Below are positions 23,735 to 37,000 of a stretch of DNA of 64,000 nt, piece by piece. The translations under genes were made by a program, and so were the position numbers. The notes below the pieces were generated by a model. It did not search any database, was not told the origin of the DNA, and saw only the letters and a program-made list of their open reading frames with translations. The first letter of the stretch is position 1. The number at the start of each line of letters is the position of its first letter. Source of the DNA: Leptodontidium sp. MPI-SDFR-AT-0119 (Eukaryota > Ascomycota > Leotiomycetes > Helotiales > Leptodontidiaceae); NCBI GenBank assembly GCA_020726505.1, contig JAHLEZ010000049.1:62001-126000 (forward strand), written 5' to 3'.

Positions 23735-26700
23735 CCCTCTATCTTGACAGTGAGGATATTAGTATTAATAAAATCCCGAAGAGCCTTATTCGGAGTACTC
23801 TTCGTTATAGCGTCGGCAGGATTATTAGTACTATTAATCTATTGAACCTCCGTTAGCTCTTTACGCTCGTATAATTAATAAATGGTTATAATATTAATTA
23901 TTAGGCGCTTCTCTTTTGTTGTATTAAGCTTAATAATACACTTATAAAGGGACAAAGAATCCGTGTAAACAATAGTAGGAAGACGCGGGATACTAAGCTT
24001 GTCAGTTACTATATTAATAATAGTACTAAGGGAGATTAATATATTAATACTAGCTATTATAGTATATAACTTTAATGTGAGTATTACACGAGTTACTCTC
24101 TTATATTTTATTGAGCTAGTATATACGATGTTACTAGTTAAAGTAAATTGCGTATCCCCTACCGTTTCGGCACTGATTACTAATACGAAACCTATCTATG
24201 AACTTAAGTCCTTGTTATTAGTAAAAGAACCGTTTATAAAAACGTAAACCTTCGCGGATTATAAGTGAACTAGTACATATTAGAGTCCCCTCTCTAAGTT
24301 GTTTATTTGCCATTTAAGACATAAGTTTAAGGCCTTAACGTCGTCTTCTGTTAGATCCTAATGTTATACTACGACTAAGAGATTAAATATTACTTCTAAT
24401 TAATAAATAGTAATAAAGTAGGCTGCACGAGCTCGTTATTCTTTGTAAGCCTTCTTGTAGTCCTCTTTTCTTACGTTAACTAGCTCTAGCCTTACTCCCT
24501 GACCTTTCTAAGATATATAAAGGCTGTCCCTGTTTATAGTAATAGTGTACCTATTAAACGTAATAGTTTCGGTAGGGAGTAGTACCCGTATCGGCTTTAT
24601 TAGAAAACCGGCTTTAGTAATCTTATTCTACTCTTTTGCCAAGAAGTCCTTATCTCCTAGAATTAAGGTGTCGTCTGTTTACATTCCTACGACTCCAAAG
24701 TCACGGCTTTCCTTAGTACTAATTAGTAAGTATAGGTCGTATATTAATGTCTTTATTTATAGGTTTTCCACATAATATTTATAGTATATATTAAACTAAT
24801 AGTTTCCGGACTCAGGTATACTATATAACAGTAACACTACTATAAATATTATACTAAGAGGGAAGTCTCTTGCGATTTCTTCCGGTGGCTATGTAAAAAT
24901 ATCTTAAAGAAGCCTTGTCTCTGCCTAGACATAAGCTTAAGTAATGTCCCTAATAGCTAGATAAGATTCAGACTGGTTTCGGAGGCGATTTAGGTGCTTG
25001 ACGGCAGCGGTTAAAAATATAAGTAACCGCTAGCTAGATTGTTAAATTATTAGAGACTAAGTCAAAATCTCTCTCTTGCCTTTGTCGTTAAAGTATTAAA
25101 TTACTAGTCTTAACTTCTTATATAAAGTTAACGTCTCCTTGCCTTTGACTTCGTCTACTATTCTTGACTTAAAGATACAGTGGCCTCTTACTCTAAGGTC
25201 GTCCTTATAAATAGGCATAAAAACACCCCTTTTAATAAGTGCTTCGTATTCCGTTCTTCGGGACTACTAAAATAGTAGCCTAAACGCTATAATCTTCCCT
25301 TTAGTATAAAGTTTAATAAATAACTCCCGGTCCCTCGTCTCTTTCTTAATTAAAAACACTTTAATATCGTAATCGTTATCTATAGTTAATAAATCTAAGA
25401 GGTGTTTTATAAATAGAATTTAGACAGCGATTCGGGGTGGATTCAGTGTTATTTCGGTAGCGTTTCTAACCGGGGATCCTAGATGTTACTTATAAATATC
25501 CTCTAGCAAGTTTTCTTTTTGTCGTTTAATACTAAAGGTGTTTGTCTTAAAGGGACAAACTGTAGTCAATCGGAACGTACGTATTCTCTTATTTCTTATA
25601 TTAATCCTATATGATTCTCCCTTAATACTTAAGAAATCGTAAGGTCTTGTTTATCCTTTACTCTCCTGATACACTAGAACTTAATCATTGAGGTAAAGAC
25701 CGTGAATATAAGTAGTTCCAGGGCCGTTTCGCATAACTAACGTATTATTAACTTTGCGCGTAATATGAATTTTCCGTACCTCCTTTATAGCTTTCTTAAT
25801 CGTAGCCGCACGTTACTCGACTAACGGATTTAGGGGGTCTAACTCCGTCATTTTAGGGTATACGCCAAAAACAAGCAGTATAGGGATGAGTCCGTTAGGT
25901 CCAGCTGTATCGTTCACTGTTTTCATTGCCATTTATAGTCGGTCTTCGTCGCTTAACTTAGGGTGCTCTTCTGTAACGATTTTATAAACACGGCGTAATA
26001 GGCGGTAGTATCGCTCAACTTTGCCAATTAAATAGTGTACCTCCACAAGTACTAACTTAAGAGTATTACCTACGGACCTAAGTGCGCTCTTAAACTCCTT
26101 AGAGTTAAAATTAGTGCCGTAGTCGTACACTATAAAATCCGGGGGTTTAAAGTAAGTGTTAATCTATACTGACTTAAATGTGTTAAAGGTGGCCTAAGCC
26201 GTAGCGGAACCGGGGGCTTTTCGGAGTAGTTTCGCCGCACTAAAACCCGTTGCCTCATTTATTATATAAAGGGCATATTATTCTCTAAACATTGCGATAT
26301 CGACGTAGACTATATAATTAAAGTCGATGTCGTCTTATAACTTGAAGCAGAACTTATGTGAAGCATCTACGTGTTTCTAGTAATGCTTACACATCTCTTT
26401 AACCCTTAATATAACTTCCGAGTCATACTCATAACCAGCTTAATTTAGCAGGTGCTAAAGACGTCTTACTAAAGGGTGTCCGAAACGCCTATGTAGCCGA
26501 CGTATTTCTTGTTCAGTTAGGTGGTATATATTTATTGTTTTAGTAGAAGTGTCTAGTAATTGACGATATTAATTTAAAAGTAGCCATAAATGCCTATACT
26601 TCTGTACAATTAAGTGCTTCTTGTCGCCCTAAATTAAAACGTTGCGCAAGTTATTATACTGCGTATTCAGCGCATTTAACTGTTATAAATAAACTAGAAA

Positions 26701-26790
26701 TAAGATATTTGCGTCTACGATTTGAAAGTCCATTTCTCTAGCCGGAGTGCTAACTGTAGCAACCCCTAGAGACGGTCGCGAACCGGCACC
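23735..26790 (-). pseudogene. copia-2 pol: protease end, integrase, RT, RNase H (degenerate)
   Basis: The integrase zinc-binding part reads EIRRLHRRFGHPLVRRLQ with MCKHY after it (second Cys changed to Tyr). The catalytic core has VYVDIAM, VYDYGTNFNSKEF (near 26130-26090) and GKVERYYR. AGPNGLIP and LVFGVYPKMTELD follow, typical of fungal copia integrases. The reverse transcriptase box is TDDTLILGDKDF with TDDT at 24667-24678. RNase H has VYTDSLSLYKC near 23970 and NNPADAITK near 23820. Several catalytic residues survive, but many TAA/TAG codons break the frame. Downstream is the antisense gene rather than the LTR. Confidence 0.87.
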
Positions 26791-29060
26791 GAATGTGATC
26801 CGGCTCTAGCTCGCCTAGTTAGTGTCAAACTTAATATCTTAAATTCGCTATAATGCCTGTAGCTAGTTAATCCCTCCCGTGTTTTTATTAGATGCCCCTA
26901 TGTTAATTAATAAACCTTAGAAAAATCTGTCTGTTTATTACGTTATATAGGCCTCGCTCGGAGTAAGTCTCTTAATTTTACTTTCTAAGATGTAAGTAAC
27001 CTTCCTCTCCTTAAGTTGCCCTATAACTTCTCGTACATTATACTGTGCCTTACTTACTGTAAATATAGTCGTGAAGTTTGCGATGTCATCGCTATTATCG
27101 TCGTCGGAACTCTCTAAAGAGTCGTTAATATCTATTAAAGTGTTTAAATCCGCATCTTAGTAATTTCCCAAATAGTGTCCAGATATAGTCTGGTTTTAGT
27201 TAAAATTAGGGTCGATTCCCTTAATATAAGCTAAGTAGCTCCTAAAGGTCTTATTTATAGCTTTTACTCCTTCGGCCTTGCGCGCCGCGAAGTATTGTGC
27301 CTTAGACGTTGCCTACTCTTTGTTAAAGTGGCGACTATTATAGTAATTTATCTTTTTATAAATAATATAGCCTATATAGCCTAATATAAGCTGGAATTTG
27401 TCTCCGCGTTTGTTTCTACTTAAAAATTTTATCTTGTAATCAAAGTAATAAGCCGTCTTATCTATGACATAAGATCAGTGGCGATTCGTATGTGATCCAG
27501 AATACTTACTTACCTTTAATCCCGAGTTATAAGTTACTTTAACGCCGACGGCGGAGCGAAGACTATTTATTAACGTAAGGAAAGTAAGAGGTGCCTAAAA
27601 CAAGGCCATCTTAAAGAGGGGGTTCCCTAATACTCCCTACACGAGCTTATCGCGGAGCGTCTTGTCGTTTCGTATATTGTCGTCTTTTAGGCCAAGCTAA
27701 ATACTCTGTAATTCCTTGGCGAAGTTCTCTAATTAGGTTAGTACTAATTTCCCCGTCTAGTAAGGCTCCTCTTAAAATAACAAGAAAGTTAAACTAAACT
27801 ACCGGCTAAGGAACTTATTAGCTCTCTTCTTTGTCTTAAAGTGTTCGCGAGTCGTTCTAACAAGCTTATTAAATAAGTACCCCTTATTCTAGAGGTACTA
27901 GTAATAATACAAACTAGCTCCGTCTCGTAGTATTAACGAAAAGGCTTGGTTTTAGACCTTAGTCTTAATTAATACTCTCTGACACAAGTCAGCGAAAATG
28001 TGAAGCTTCTTATTTAAGTAGTCCTTATCCCCGCTATACTAGAGCTTCTTAGTATATATCTTAGTAAGGTTTATTAACAATTTTGCCTAGTCCGGAGTTA
28101 ATAGATTTATAATATACTATAATAGCCGAATCGACTTTATATATAGTTTAATAGTCTTAAGAACCTTAAATAATAATAATAACTTATCCCGTGGGTATAT
28201 TACTAGCGTTAGTGTAGGATTCGGCAACACGTAGTCATTTAATCTCCACGGGTAGAGATTACTTAGGGGATCCCTTCTAAGAGTAAATAAGAACTCCTTC
28301 TTTAGGACTATAAGTGGGGGGGTTATATTATATAAATCCTTGACCTTATCTCCTTTAGTAAGAGAGATCTTAAGTAATCTTAATAGTTAAATCGTCTTTG
28401 TAAGCTTCACTCTTAACCCTTCTAAAGGAATGTCTTCCTCCACGGAATAGATAACCACCTCTAGTTAGTATTATAGAGATATTAAAGGCTGATTTTATTA
28501 AAGTGTTATTAAGATTAACGGTAGTAGTTAAGAGAGTAATTCCTGGATATGATTTAGTACTAATTCGGGGTAGTTCCGAATTTGTATTTTTATTTAGTCC
28601 TCTAGCCACAAATTTTCTTTAGTTTACACTGCCTCTACTAAAGCTTCTACTGTCCTTGTCCCCCTTTGTCGTCGTATAAATACACTAAAGGCTCGTAGGT
28701 CGTCCCTAAGGTATATACGTTCCGTAACCTTAATTAATTTAAACTCCTTTGCCGTCTAACCCTTAAAATACTCTTAAAAGTCTTAGAAAAGGAACTCTCC
28801 CTTAATACGGCCGTTATAAAAAAACTCACGGAACTTCCGCGAGTATACTGTCGTATTTCCTATAAAAGCTAGACTAGGATTTGGCGTTTCTCCTAGAGTA
28901 GCCGTGTTATTAAATATTTCCAGAGTCAACTTTAGCTCCGGCGTACGGTTTAAAGTATCTACTATTATGTCAGATACGATTCGTAAGTAATCCGGTGGGT
29001 TCCCGGATAGGTTTCTTAATAGTCTAAAGTTCTGGATTTAAGGATATTAAATTAATAGTC
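26791..29060 (-). pseudogene. copia-2 gag (degenerate)
   Basis: The N-terminal frame is readable: NFRLLRNLSGNPPDYLRIVS near 29040-28980, then FNNTATLGETPNPSLAF and FREFFYNGRIKGEFLF. These look like a structural gag domain. Towards the protease the frame is broken often, and no Cys-His knuckle is recognised. The region 29061-29286 is the leader between gag and the 5' LTR. Confidence 0.72.
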
Positions 29061-29286
29061 TTCGTAAAGTAACTGTCGTGTTATAATAGCTCTTCTCTGA
29101 CGTGTAGTTGTCTTAATCGAGTCTCAAGAGAGAAGTTGCTTTCCCTCCACGATTTAGAAAAGGTAAAATGCCCTTTAAGGAAAATATAATAAAGTACTCC
29201 TTAAGTTAAAGCCTAGAATCCGCTCTATAGCCTAAGACCTTTTTTGTCTATAGTAAGGTTAACGATATAAGCTTGCCACTAATTAG

Positions 29287-29542
29287 TGTTAGTGTAATAC
29301 CGGTTTATATATTACGCCGTATGTATAAATATATTCTAATACGAGTATAACGACAAAATAATAAATATATAGTTCAAAATCTATGTCAATTTTAAGAAAG
29401 TGCGAGGAGAGCTAGATTATATATTACGAAACCCCACCGAATCTCCACCGAAACTAATCCGGCTAAGCTCTGACCCCTGACTTTGACCCGCACCCCCTTT
29501 TCCGGACCGAAGTATGCTCATGCAGGGACCTGTGGACCAACA
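29287..29542 (-). repeat. copia-family LTR (5' LTR of copia-2), 256 bp
   Basis: It begins TGTTAGTGTAATACCGG and ends TGTGGACCAACA, followed by ATCTG, the same five bases that precede the 3' LTR. Confidence 0.93.
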
Positions 29543-29547
29543 ATCTG

Positions 29548-31952
29548 AGCTTTACTAACTTGTTATAGACCTTTAAGAAGAGTCCTTCGTAGTCAGCCAC
29601 CTTAGCGGTACTATTAAAATCGGTTCCCTCTATCTTAACTTAAGCGCTCTTAGCTTTAATATTAAAGGTTAATATTATAAAGGCCTTAACACGTCTTAAC
29701 TTCGTGAGTTATACTTTTATTTCTTCTCTTATACTTGACTAGCTATTTATAAATTATATTAATACCTTTCCTATATTAATCGTAGTGCGACTACTGTTTT
29801 TAGTCCTTAACTCGTGTTTTAAGTAATAATTAAAGTGAACTTTAGGACTTTACTTTAACGTTATTTAGTTAAGTATTAAACTATTTAACCTCTTTATAGC
29901 GCCGGTGTTTATATTCTCTTTATAAGTTAAGGAAATAATACTATTTGTCTTCTTTAAGTTCGTAAACTAATAAGAATTAAGGCTACTTCGTACGACTACT
30001 CGTATTAAACTTTACCCCTTAGGCTAAAAACGTGCGTGTTACGTCGTATTAATCTTTCCTTAGTAATAAGTCACTAAGTAGCTTTCAGGTCCCTTTATAA
30101 ATACGCTCTTGTTATACTTGCGTAAGTTATACTACTGAAGATAAGTAGTATTATTCCGCTAGTCTCTTATTAATTAGTTAGTTAAATAAGGTGGAGGTTA
30201 GATCCGCTAACTTCGAAGGTTTATAGTAGAAAGCCAGGAGGAGTAAGTAAACTAATAGTCGTAATGTGTCGACTAAGGTTAGGAGGCTATAATAAGTTCT
30301 TGGTTCTTAGTGTAGTAAACATGGCCCCTTCTCTTTATAAAGGTAAGTTACCTCTTATTATTAAAGTTAATAGAGGGTCTTTAAAACAGCTGAGCTTTTT
30401 AGGGGTAAAAGAGTTTAGTTAACTCAAGTACTATTAAGCTAGCAGTAACTAAGTATAAGATGGCATACTGTGGGGTCCCGTTAGCTAGAGATCTTCTTAA
30501 AATAGTAGTTCGGTTATAGTTAAGGTCTCTTAATTACTTTAGTTCTTTAATAAAGGTTAAAGAACTTATTATTAATCTTGAGGTTGAAGTTAAACTTAAC
30601 TCTTAACTAGTTACTCTATAAGTTGTTAGCTTTGTCCCTGTCTATTTTACTTAACGACACCTCTTAGAATAATATAATAGGCGGTAACAAAACATTTATA
30701 AAAACACTTAAGGTCGCCCCCTTAGCCTTAATTAGTTACTAGTACTTATTACTAAACCTAGTTAGAGGTCGAGAGTATAGAGTCTTTATTACTTTAGTGA
30801 TATTAATACGAGCCTAAAATGGCGGCACTCTTACTTATAAGTTTATTATAGTCATAAAGCTATTATATTATATTTAAAAGTTGTTTATAATTTATAGTCT
30901 CTTACTAACACTTTAAATGTAAAGTATATTACTTCTTGTCTATTAATATTAGTAAACGGCAAGAGAAGTCTTTATTCTTTTAGACTTTCCGACGAGAAGG
31001 GACTAAGAGGTATTGACGTATATATAAAAGGGGCCTTAACTTAATAGGCGAGAGACTTTAAATAGAGCTGATTCGAGGTAGTCGACTAACACTCGATCCC
31101 TGAAAGGTTCACTAACTAGGGGTCGTCGGCCGATGGCATACTTAAATCTTTAGTACGTGAGGTGGGGTTAGCGTTAGTTATATTATGATTATTAACTTAA
31201 GGTTTTAAAGAGTACGGCTCTAATTCCGAGCGTGTTATTAGCTCTTTACTAGGAGATTTCCTAGACTTTTACTTACTTTATATAAATCGTGTGATTTACT
31301 TACTAGTTTAAGGCTAGTTTATTAATAGTACTCTTAGTATTGTCCTTTATAAATCGCTATGTGTTATATTAAGGTTAATAGCTCTATAAGTGTTAGCTTT
31401 GTCTTTAAGAATAATAGACTTACTTTATTATTTCTTCTCTTTTTATTAATTACTGAGAGTTAGCGCCTAAATATATTGCGTCTGTATTCTTTAGGGTGTC
31501 TAGTACGTTAGACTCGAATTTCTGGCCTAAGCCACAGGTTTAACTTATTATTTTAGAATCTAGTCTTGCGGATCGAGCCCAATAACTGGCCTATTTAAAC
31601 GAAGTTACTTTTTGTCGCCTAGAATATCGTTGGCTTAATAATAGTAGTCTCGTTTTAAACCTATTATATATTCGCATGCGGCAGGTAGTTTATAAAGGCG
31701 CTAGTTTCTTATTAAGCTTTACTTTAAGAGATAGGTGTTCTTATAGCGTGGGGCTAATGTTCTCTTTGACTTACTTAGGGCTATATAGGCTCGTCTTTGT
31801 GTTTATTGTAGTATTAAGGTGTCCTAAAAGGGAGAATGTTCCCAAATGTACAGTCGCAGTCTAATTCGAACTGAATTTTGTATATAATAATTAGCCACGC
31901 TAGTAGACTAGCCGTGCTACATAGTTTCTAACTAATACAGCACGTTAAAAGG
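29548..31952. other. Right part of the 3.3-kb insertion: degenerate, unidentified
   Basis: This is AT-rich DNA continuing the 3.3-kb insertion after copia-2. On the minus strand a segment reads KIEGTDFNSTAKVADYEG and continues in frame across the rejoined copia-2 site. On the plus strand another long frame is broken only by TAA/TAG. I recognise no domain in either. The frame at 31676-31864 (+) has no supporting features. Confidence 0.3.
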
Positions 31953-31978
31953 AAAAAAAAAAAAAAAAAAAAAAAAAA
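31953..31978 (+). repeat. A26 homopolymer tract
   Basis: There are twenty-six uninterrupted A residues near the right end of the 3.3-kb insertion. It could be the poly(A) tail of a plus-strand retroposed sequence, but 79 bases separate it from the target duplication at 32058, so it is not a simple terminal tail. Confidence 0.6.
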
Positions 31979-32057
31979 GGTGTCCTAAATCGTGGTTCTT
32001 AGTAGTACGAAGTCGGTTTAGCGATTATTTTAATGATTTTAATGTGCGGTAGTATGT

Positions 32058-32077
32058 CGTCCCCCCCTTTAAAGACT
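32058..32077. repeat. 20-bp target duplication, right copy, with gypsy-2 polypurine tract
   Basis: CGTC7TTTAAAGACT matches 21186-21205 except for one transition. Gypsy-2 internal sequence continues from here to the right, while the sequence to the left (31979-32057) is unlike any gypsy LTR in the window. Confidence 0.7.
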
Positions 32078-32289
32078 AGGGGTGCGTCCTCGTACTAGCT
32101 CCTTAACACTAAAGCCTCGATACCGACGTATTAGCTTCAAGTTTCGTGTCGCGACAGTTGCTCGTGGAAGTGAGTAATAGTTATTAAGGCCAGGTTTATT
32201 TAACTAAAGAAATATTGTCGGCGACGTTAGCGTGTAAAGTGTGTATGTTTATTCCGAGTTAGACACTACTTGGTACTTATTACGCTGTT

Positions 32290-35200
32290 ATGCTAACAAT
32301 TTAGGGACTCTAATTACTATTCTATTGTCCTTAATACACTATATCGTCGGAATCGTAAGGTTCTCTAAGAATTCGGGGTCGTTAAGGTGTTATAAATTAA
32401 TGTCTAGTTTAAGATTTAAAGGGGTTAAGTTGTTGTCTTCGCTAGGGGCCTCTCTTACTTTATTACTATTATTATAAATGAAGTTGTTTCTCTTATAAAA
32501 GAGCTTAAGCTTATTGCCGGCGAAGGTTTGTCGTAGCTAAGGGCCATTATCGCCGAGTTCCTTAAGTCTATAATAACCTTTATTAGCGTAAGTTTCAGCG
32601 ATCTCGTAAGGACTTAGCCACCTAAAGTCGAGTGCTCGGTTTAAGGACATATTATTCTCTTGTACTAAGTCTTATTAGAGGACTAAGTCTTTCTTTTTAA
32701 ATAATCTTTTTTATATATTATGTTTGAGATTAAAGGCTTCTTTGTCTTCTTGACGACGCCGAGTCTTCCTGAAGATAGCCTTATTGATGTGTTCTTGTCT
32801 CATTTAAAACTGTGTAGCCTTAAGCTATTGTAACTTCGATTAGTCACGAACCTCCTTAGTAAATAACGTTCTCTATATTAAGTTTTTTATCTTAATAAGT
32901 AAGATTGCCTCCTTGCCGTATATTATATAAAATAGTATGTAACTAATTAAATTATATATAGTAGTTCTGTTAGTAAATAACACTATAGAAAGGTTATTAG
33001 TTTAACGTCCTTTTATTTTTAATAAGGCATTCTTAATAAGTCTATAGCCTCGTTTGATTATTCTATTAACTCTAGCGTTATATGCCGAGATCTTGATTCG
33101 CTTGACTTTTATTTTATTAAGTAGTTTTAGCACTTCCTTTATATTTTTAATTCCTTTATTTATAATAAGTCTCTAAAATAGCCTATAATAGTAAATAATA
33201 TCTTCCTAAATGAAAGTAGCGATATATTTAGCCTCTTTAGTAAGGAGAGCTCTAGCTTTAGTTTATTTACTTATGTCGTCTCTTATAATAATAAGGTAGC
33301 CTTTTCCCCTGTGTAATAATATATAAGTAATATCTAATGCCTACTTTTCTATAAGTCTATTTAATATTATAAGGTAAAGAGGCTCCTTAAGACGTTTCGT
33401 TAATTAGAGTTGACAATTCTTATACGTTCGGACGTATTTTATATAATTAGTAAATAGTCCCTTTTAAAAGTATTATGTGGCGATGTAGTAGTAAGTGCTT
33501 TCTCTCCCTTTATAACTAGAATTATTATAGTAGCTTCGAAGTATAATTTCTTTCTCTTTATTAGTGTTAATAATAAGCTTAATAATAAAACCTTTTATAA
33601 GGAGCCTCTAAATTCGGCGACTGTATATACCGTAGTTTAAAGCTTCCCGTTTGAAGACTCGAAACTGCTTTTTAGTTATATTCTTAGGAGTCTTGAGTGT
33701 CGTTAGGTATTAGGCAATTTACTAGTACCTTTCGCCGTACCTATTAGCTAAGATAAGTAGTTCTCCTTTAATAAAGCTTAAATTATTAGAGGAGTTAAGT
33801 TCCTCTTTGTCTCTTAAGTGTTACACTTTTACTTTTATATTTAATAAGATATTGTTTCGTTTGTGTAGTTTAAGGTCTATTATTACTTCTTTAGGTTTTA
33901 AATTAGTAAGTTCTTTAACATTAAATACTTTTATAGGGCAGATCTTATAAGCTCCTAACTCGGAAAGTATTTAATTCTTATTTATATTACTCTCTTCCGG
34001 CGTGTCGTTAGTATACTTTAGCCTCTTAAAGAGCTGATCGGCAACGACGTGTGTTAAGCCTTTAATATACTAAACTTCGAAATCAAACAGGTGTATCTAA
34101 GTAAGCTATTTAGTAAGTAAGGCGCTAAGATAATCGTGGGCGGCTTTATTTAATTAAGTAATTAAGGTGTTAGCGTCTATTTTAATAATAAAGTGTACGC
34201 TAACGAGCCAAATCTTGAGTTTCTTTAAAATATAAAGTATGTCTTTATATTCTCGCTTAGTAGTATTATACTTGGCTTTAGTCTTACTTTAAAAACCACT
34301 CTTATACCTTATAGGTTATATTTTATTTATTAAAGAGTCTCTTTAGCCGAGGAAAGTTCCTTAACTTGTATTACTTAAGTCGACACTGATAACTATCTCT
34401 CTAGTACCCTTATTATAATTAATCTAATATAAAACTAAAAATGAGTATAACGTATTTTTAAGGGTTTATATTACTTTGTTATAAATCTTTAGGTCTTAGA
34501 AGAACTTGACTCCTTTTTTAGACAATGTGTATAATAACTTAACGATTAGTCGGAAGTTTTTAATCTAAATTCGGAAGTAAATAATAAGGCCTAAGAATGC
34601 CTTGACTTCTGTTAGGTTACCTAGTAAGTTCTAGTTCTTAATCTTAATTAAGTGTCTTGCCGAAGGTTCTCTCCCCTTAGAGTTGTAAGCGTATTTCATA
34701 ATGTTTATACTATTTAAATAAAACTAAGACTTTGATTTAATAGTAGCGCCTACTCTCTCTAAACGTTCTAACGTCTTGTCGAGGTTCTAAATGTACTCTA
34801 AGATAAATCTTCGGATTTCAGGACGAGCTTCTTCTTAGTTATAGTCCGTGTATAGTCCCTTAACCCTTATATTATTTAAGAATAGTATAATTACGTTAAG
34901 AATTAGTAACTTTAGTATACGAGTAATTGTTTTAATAAACTAAGTAATAAAGTTTATAATACCTTAGAAGAGAGTTATATTCTTAACTAAGCTTATGTTC
35001 AGAATATAAAAGGCAGTTATATCTCGGCTAAACTTATAGAAAGTTTATTAATTATAGCCAGAGTATAAGTTAACGAGGCTAGCGACGTAATAACTGGCGA
35101 ATTTTTTAGAGAACTCATTTATTAAAAGTAAAAGATTAACATCTCTTTGTGTGACAGCATTTAATATAGTAGCTAAGTTAATAAGTTTATATTTTCCCGA

Positions 35201-37000
35201 TTCCTTCTTTTTTATTAAAAACCAAGTATTTTAATATAGGCCTTCGGAAAGCTTAAGAACACCCTTATTAAGACGCTCTTGTATTATTTTTGTGACTTCT
35301 GGGACTAAAGCTCGTGGTAACAGAAAGTTAGGGGCTTATTAAGCTTTATACTTAATAATCTTAATAACGACTAGGGGAGAGACATCTTCGTAGAATTTAC
35401 TATATTCGGGCTAGTCGAACGTTATAGCTCCTTCTTTATTAATTATTATTTTATTAAAGAGAGCTCTCTCTTTAGGTTATAATAGCTTCCTAACGTTAAG
35501 TTTGGCTAGTCTCTCTAGTGTAAGTCGGGAGTTACGGGGTATATTAATAAAGCGTGGTAATAATAAATCTTAATATTTCCCTAATTGTTTTTACTTAGTC
35601 CCTTTGTCTTTTGATCTTTTATATTAATTATTTCTCCCTCCCGGGGGGTCGCCTATAAAGTCGGCTTTATTAACTGGCTGGACTTTTTTGGCTTTCGATT
35701 TGTATATAGTGTTAATCCGAGTAGTAGTGTTTTGAGTGCTCCGAAAGGGGTTCTTAATCAGGAGATCGTCATAGTTCTTTGTCTATTCGAAGGTAGGCGT
35801 GGCTTTAGTTAAAAAACTAGCTCTAAAAGCTTTAAGAAAGAATAGTTCCGTAGTTAACTTTTCCTCTGGGAATGTGTCTGAGATTGCCTCTTACTAAAAA
35901 TCATTAAGTATTAATTTCGGGACGTAAAACTCTCTTTTTAAGTACTCGATAAAAATAGTATCGCCTTTATTATTATTACTTAATACCGCTTCGTCCCCCC
36001 CTTTATAAAGCTTGCCCCTAAGCTTTAATAATTAAAGGTTATATTATAAGGGGTTGATCGAGCATTCTAAGGCACCGACAGTAGCGCTCGATATACAGTC
36101 AGTTACTCTTTTCTTGAGAAGTCTTCTTCTTTATAATTATCTTTAGAGTCCGTTTGTTTTAAAAAGATTATGCTTATTTTGTTTTCTTCCTAAAGAGCTT
36201 TAGTGTCCTTAGTATCCTTTATAGTATTATTAGTTTTAATTATAGTAATGTCTTTTAATTACTAATCTCAAAACTAAGCCAGTATAATGCCTCCATTATA
36301 GTCTCTAGAATAGTAGAACGATACTCTAGCTTTATAGAAGAATAAAAAGCCTAGAATGACCTTTATATTAAGGGCGTCTATAATATAAAATCTATTGTTA
36401 ATAACGCAGTTGCTTATAGTAACCGTAATATTATTAGTAAAACTAACAAATCAGGACTTAACTCCGGTGATTGTTTTTAGGGCTATAGTCTGACTTCTAG
36501 TAATAGGGAGCTTTAAGAGAGTAGTTACTTTAAGTGTTATATAACTAACTTTAGCTCTTATGTTAAGGGTAACTCTAATATCGGTGACCTTAGTTCGGCT
36601 AAGTATAGTGATAACAACCTTTAGTACTAGCGAGAAGTATAAGTTTCTTGTCTTAGCTGTTGTCCTTAATAAGGCTACTTTAGTATATAGTAGTTCTTAA
36701 GCGCGAGTGTGTTTTGTCGGAAGGTTCCTAAAGATACACTTACTAAGTAGTATTATAGTTCTAAGTAACACTATAAGGATCAGACTAAAGACTAAAATAG
36801 CGCTAATTATAAGCTATAGTATTAAGTTATTAATAAGAGCTTCTTGTTATATAAATAATTAAAGTCGCTAGCGTCTTTATTATGTTCTAAACTTTGCCGC
36901 TAGTAGATTTCTTAGGATAGAGCTGTGAGTTATAATGTACTCTTTTTAATACTTATACTTTAACTTAAGGCCTTCTCGTTTAATTTCCTTAAGTCGTCGT
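32290..37000 (-). pseudogene. gypsy-2 pol: protease, RT, RNase H, integrase (degenerate)
   Basis: Right to left: a retropepsin-like region (about 36650-36300) reading KVSYITLKVTTLLKLPITR and then FYIIDALNIKVILGFLFF, the second being the usual C-terminal strand of these proteases. The reverse transcriptase has IILFLNNIRVKG, FLNN at 34871-34882, so both catalytic Asp are now Asn. RNase H contains ISVDSS near 34377-34394. The integrase region spans about 33700-32450. Alignment with gypsy-1 shows the two copies picked up different transitions, for example FLDN versus FLNN. There are many stops and no chromodomain was recognised. Confidence 0.83.

Larger units (their letters stand above)
21988..29542 (-). 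mobile_element. copia-2: complete Ty1/copia element with antisense accessory gene
   Basis: The direct LTRs 21988-22245 and 29287-29542 are flanked by a perfect 5-bp duplication ATCTG (21983-21987 and 29543-29547). Between them, in minus-strand order, are gag, protease, integrase, reverse transcriptase and RNase H (ending near 23735). Then comes a segment of about 1.5 kb holding a gene in the opposite direction (22695-23434), before the 3' LTR. The total length of 7.55 kb is longer than typical copia elements because of this extra segment. All frames are broken by RIP-type stops. Confidence 0.93.
21206..32057. mobile_element. Unclassified 3.3-kb insertion in gypsy-2 (split by copia-2)
   Basis: After removing copia-2, about 3.3 kb remains between the two copies of the 20-bp duplication. 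No terminal inverted repeats or LTRs are visible. The left part (21206-21987) has a TATA-like CTTATATAAGG at about 21370 and a pyrimidine-rich stretch before a short plus-strand frame. The right part (29548-32057) is AT-rich and holds an A26 tract 79 bases before the end. Both strands give long frames broken only by TAA/TAG, so I could not decide the coding strand or identify a protein. A LINE-like or retroposed sequence is the best guess. Confidence 0.45.

Noticed and set aside
31953..31978. Terminal poly(A) tail proving a LINE
   Set aside because: It is 79 bases from the target duplication, and no endonuclease or RT motif was found upstream on the plus strand.
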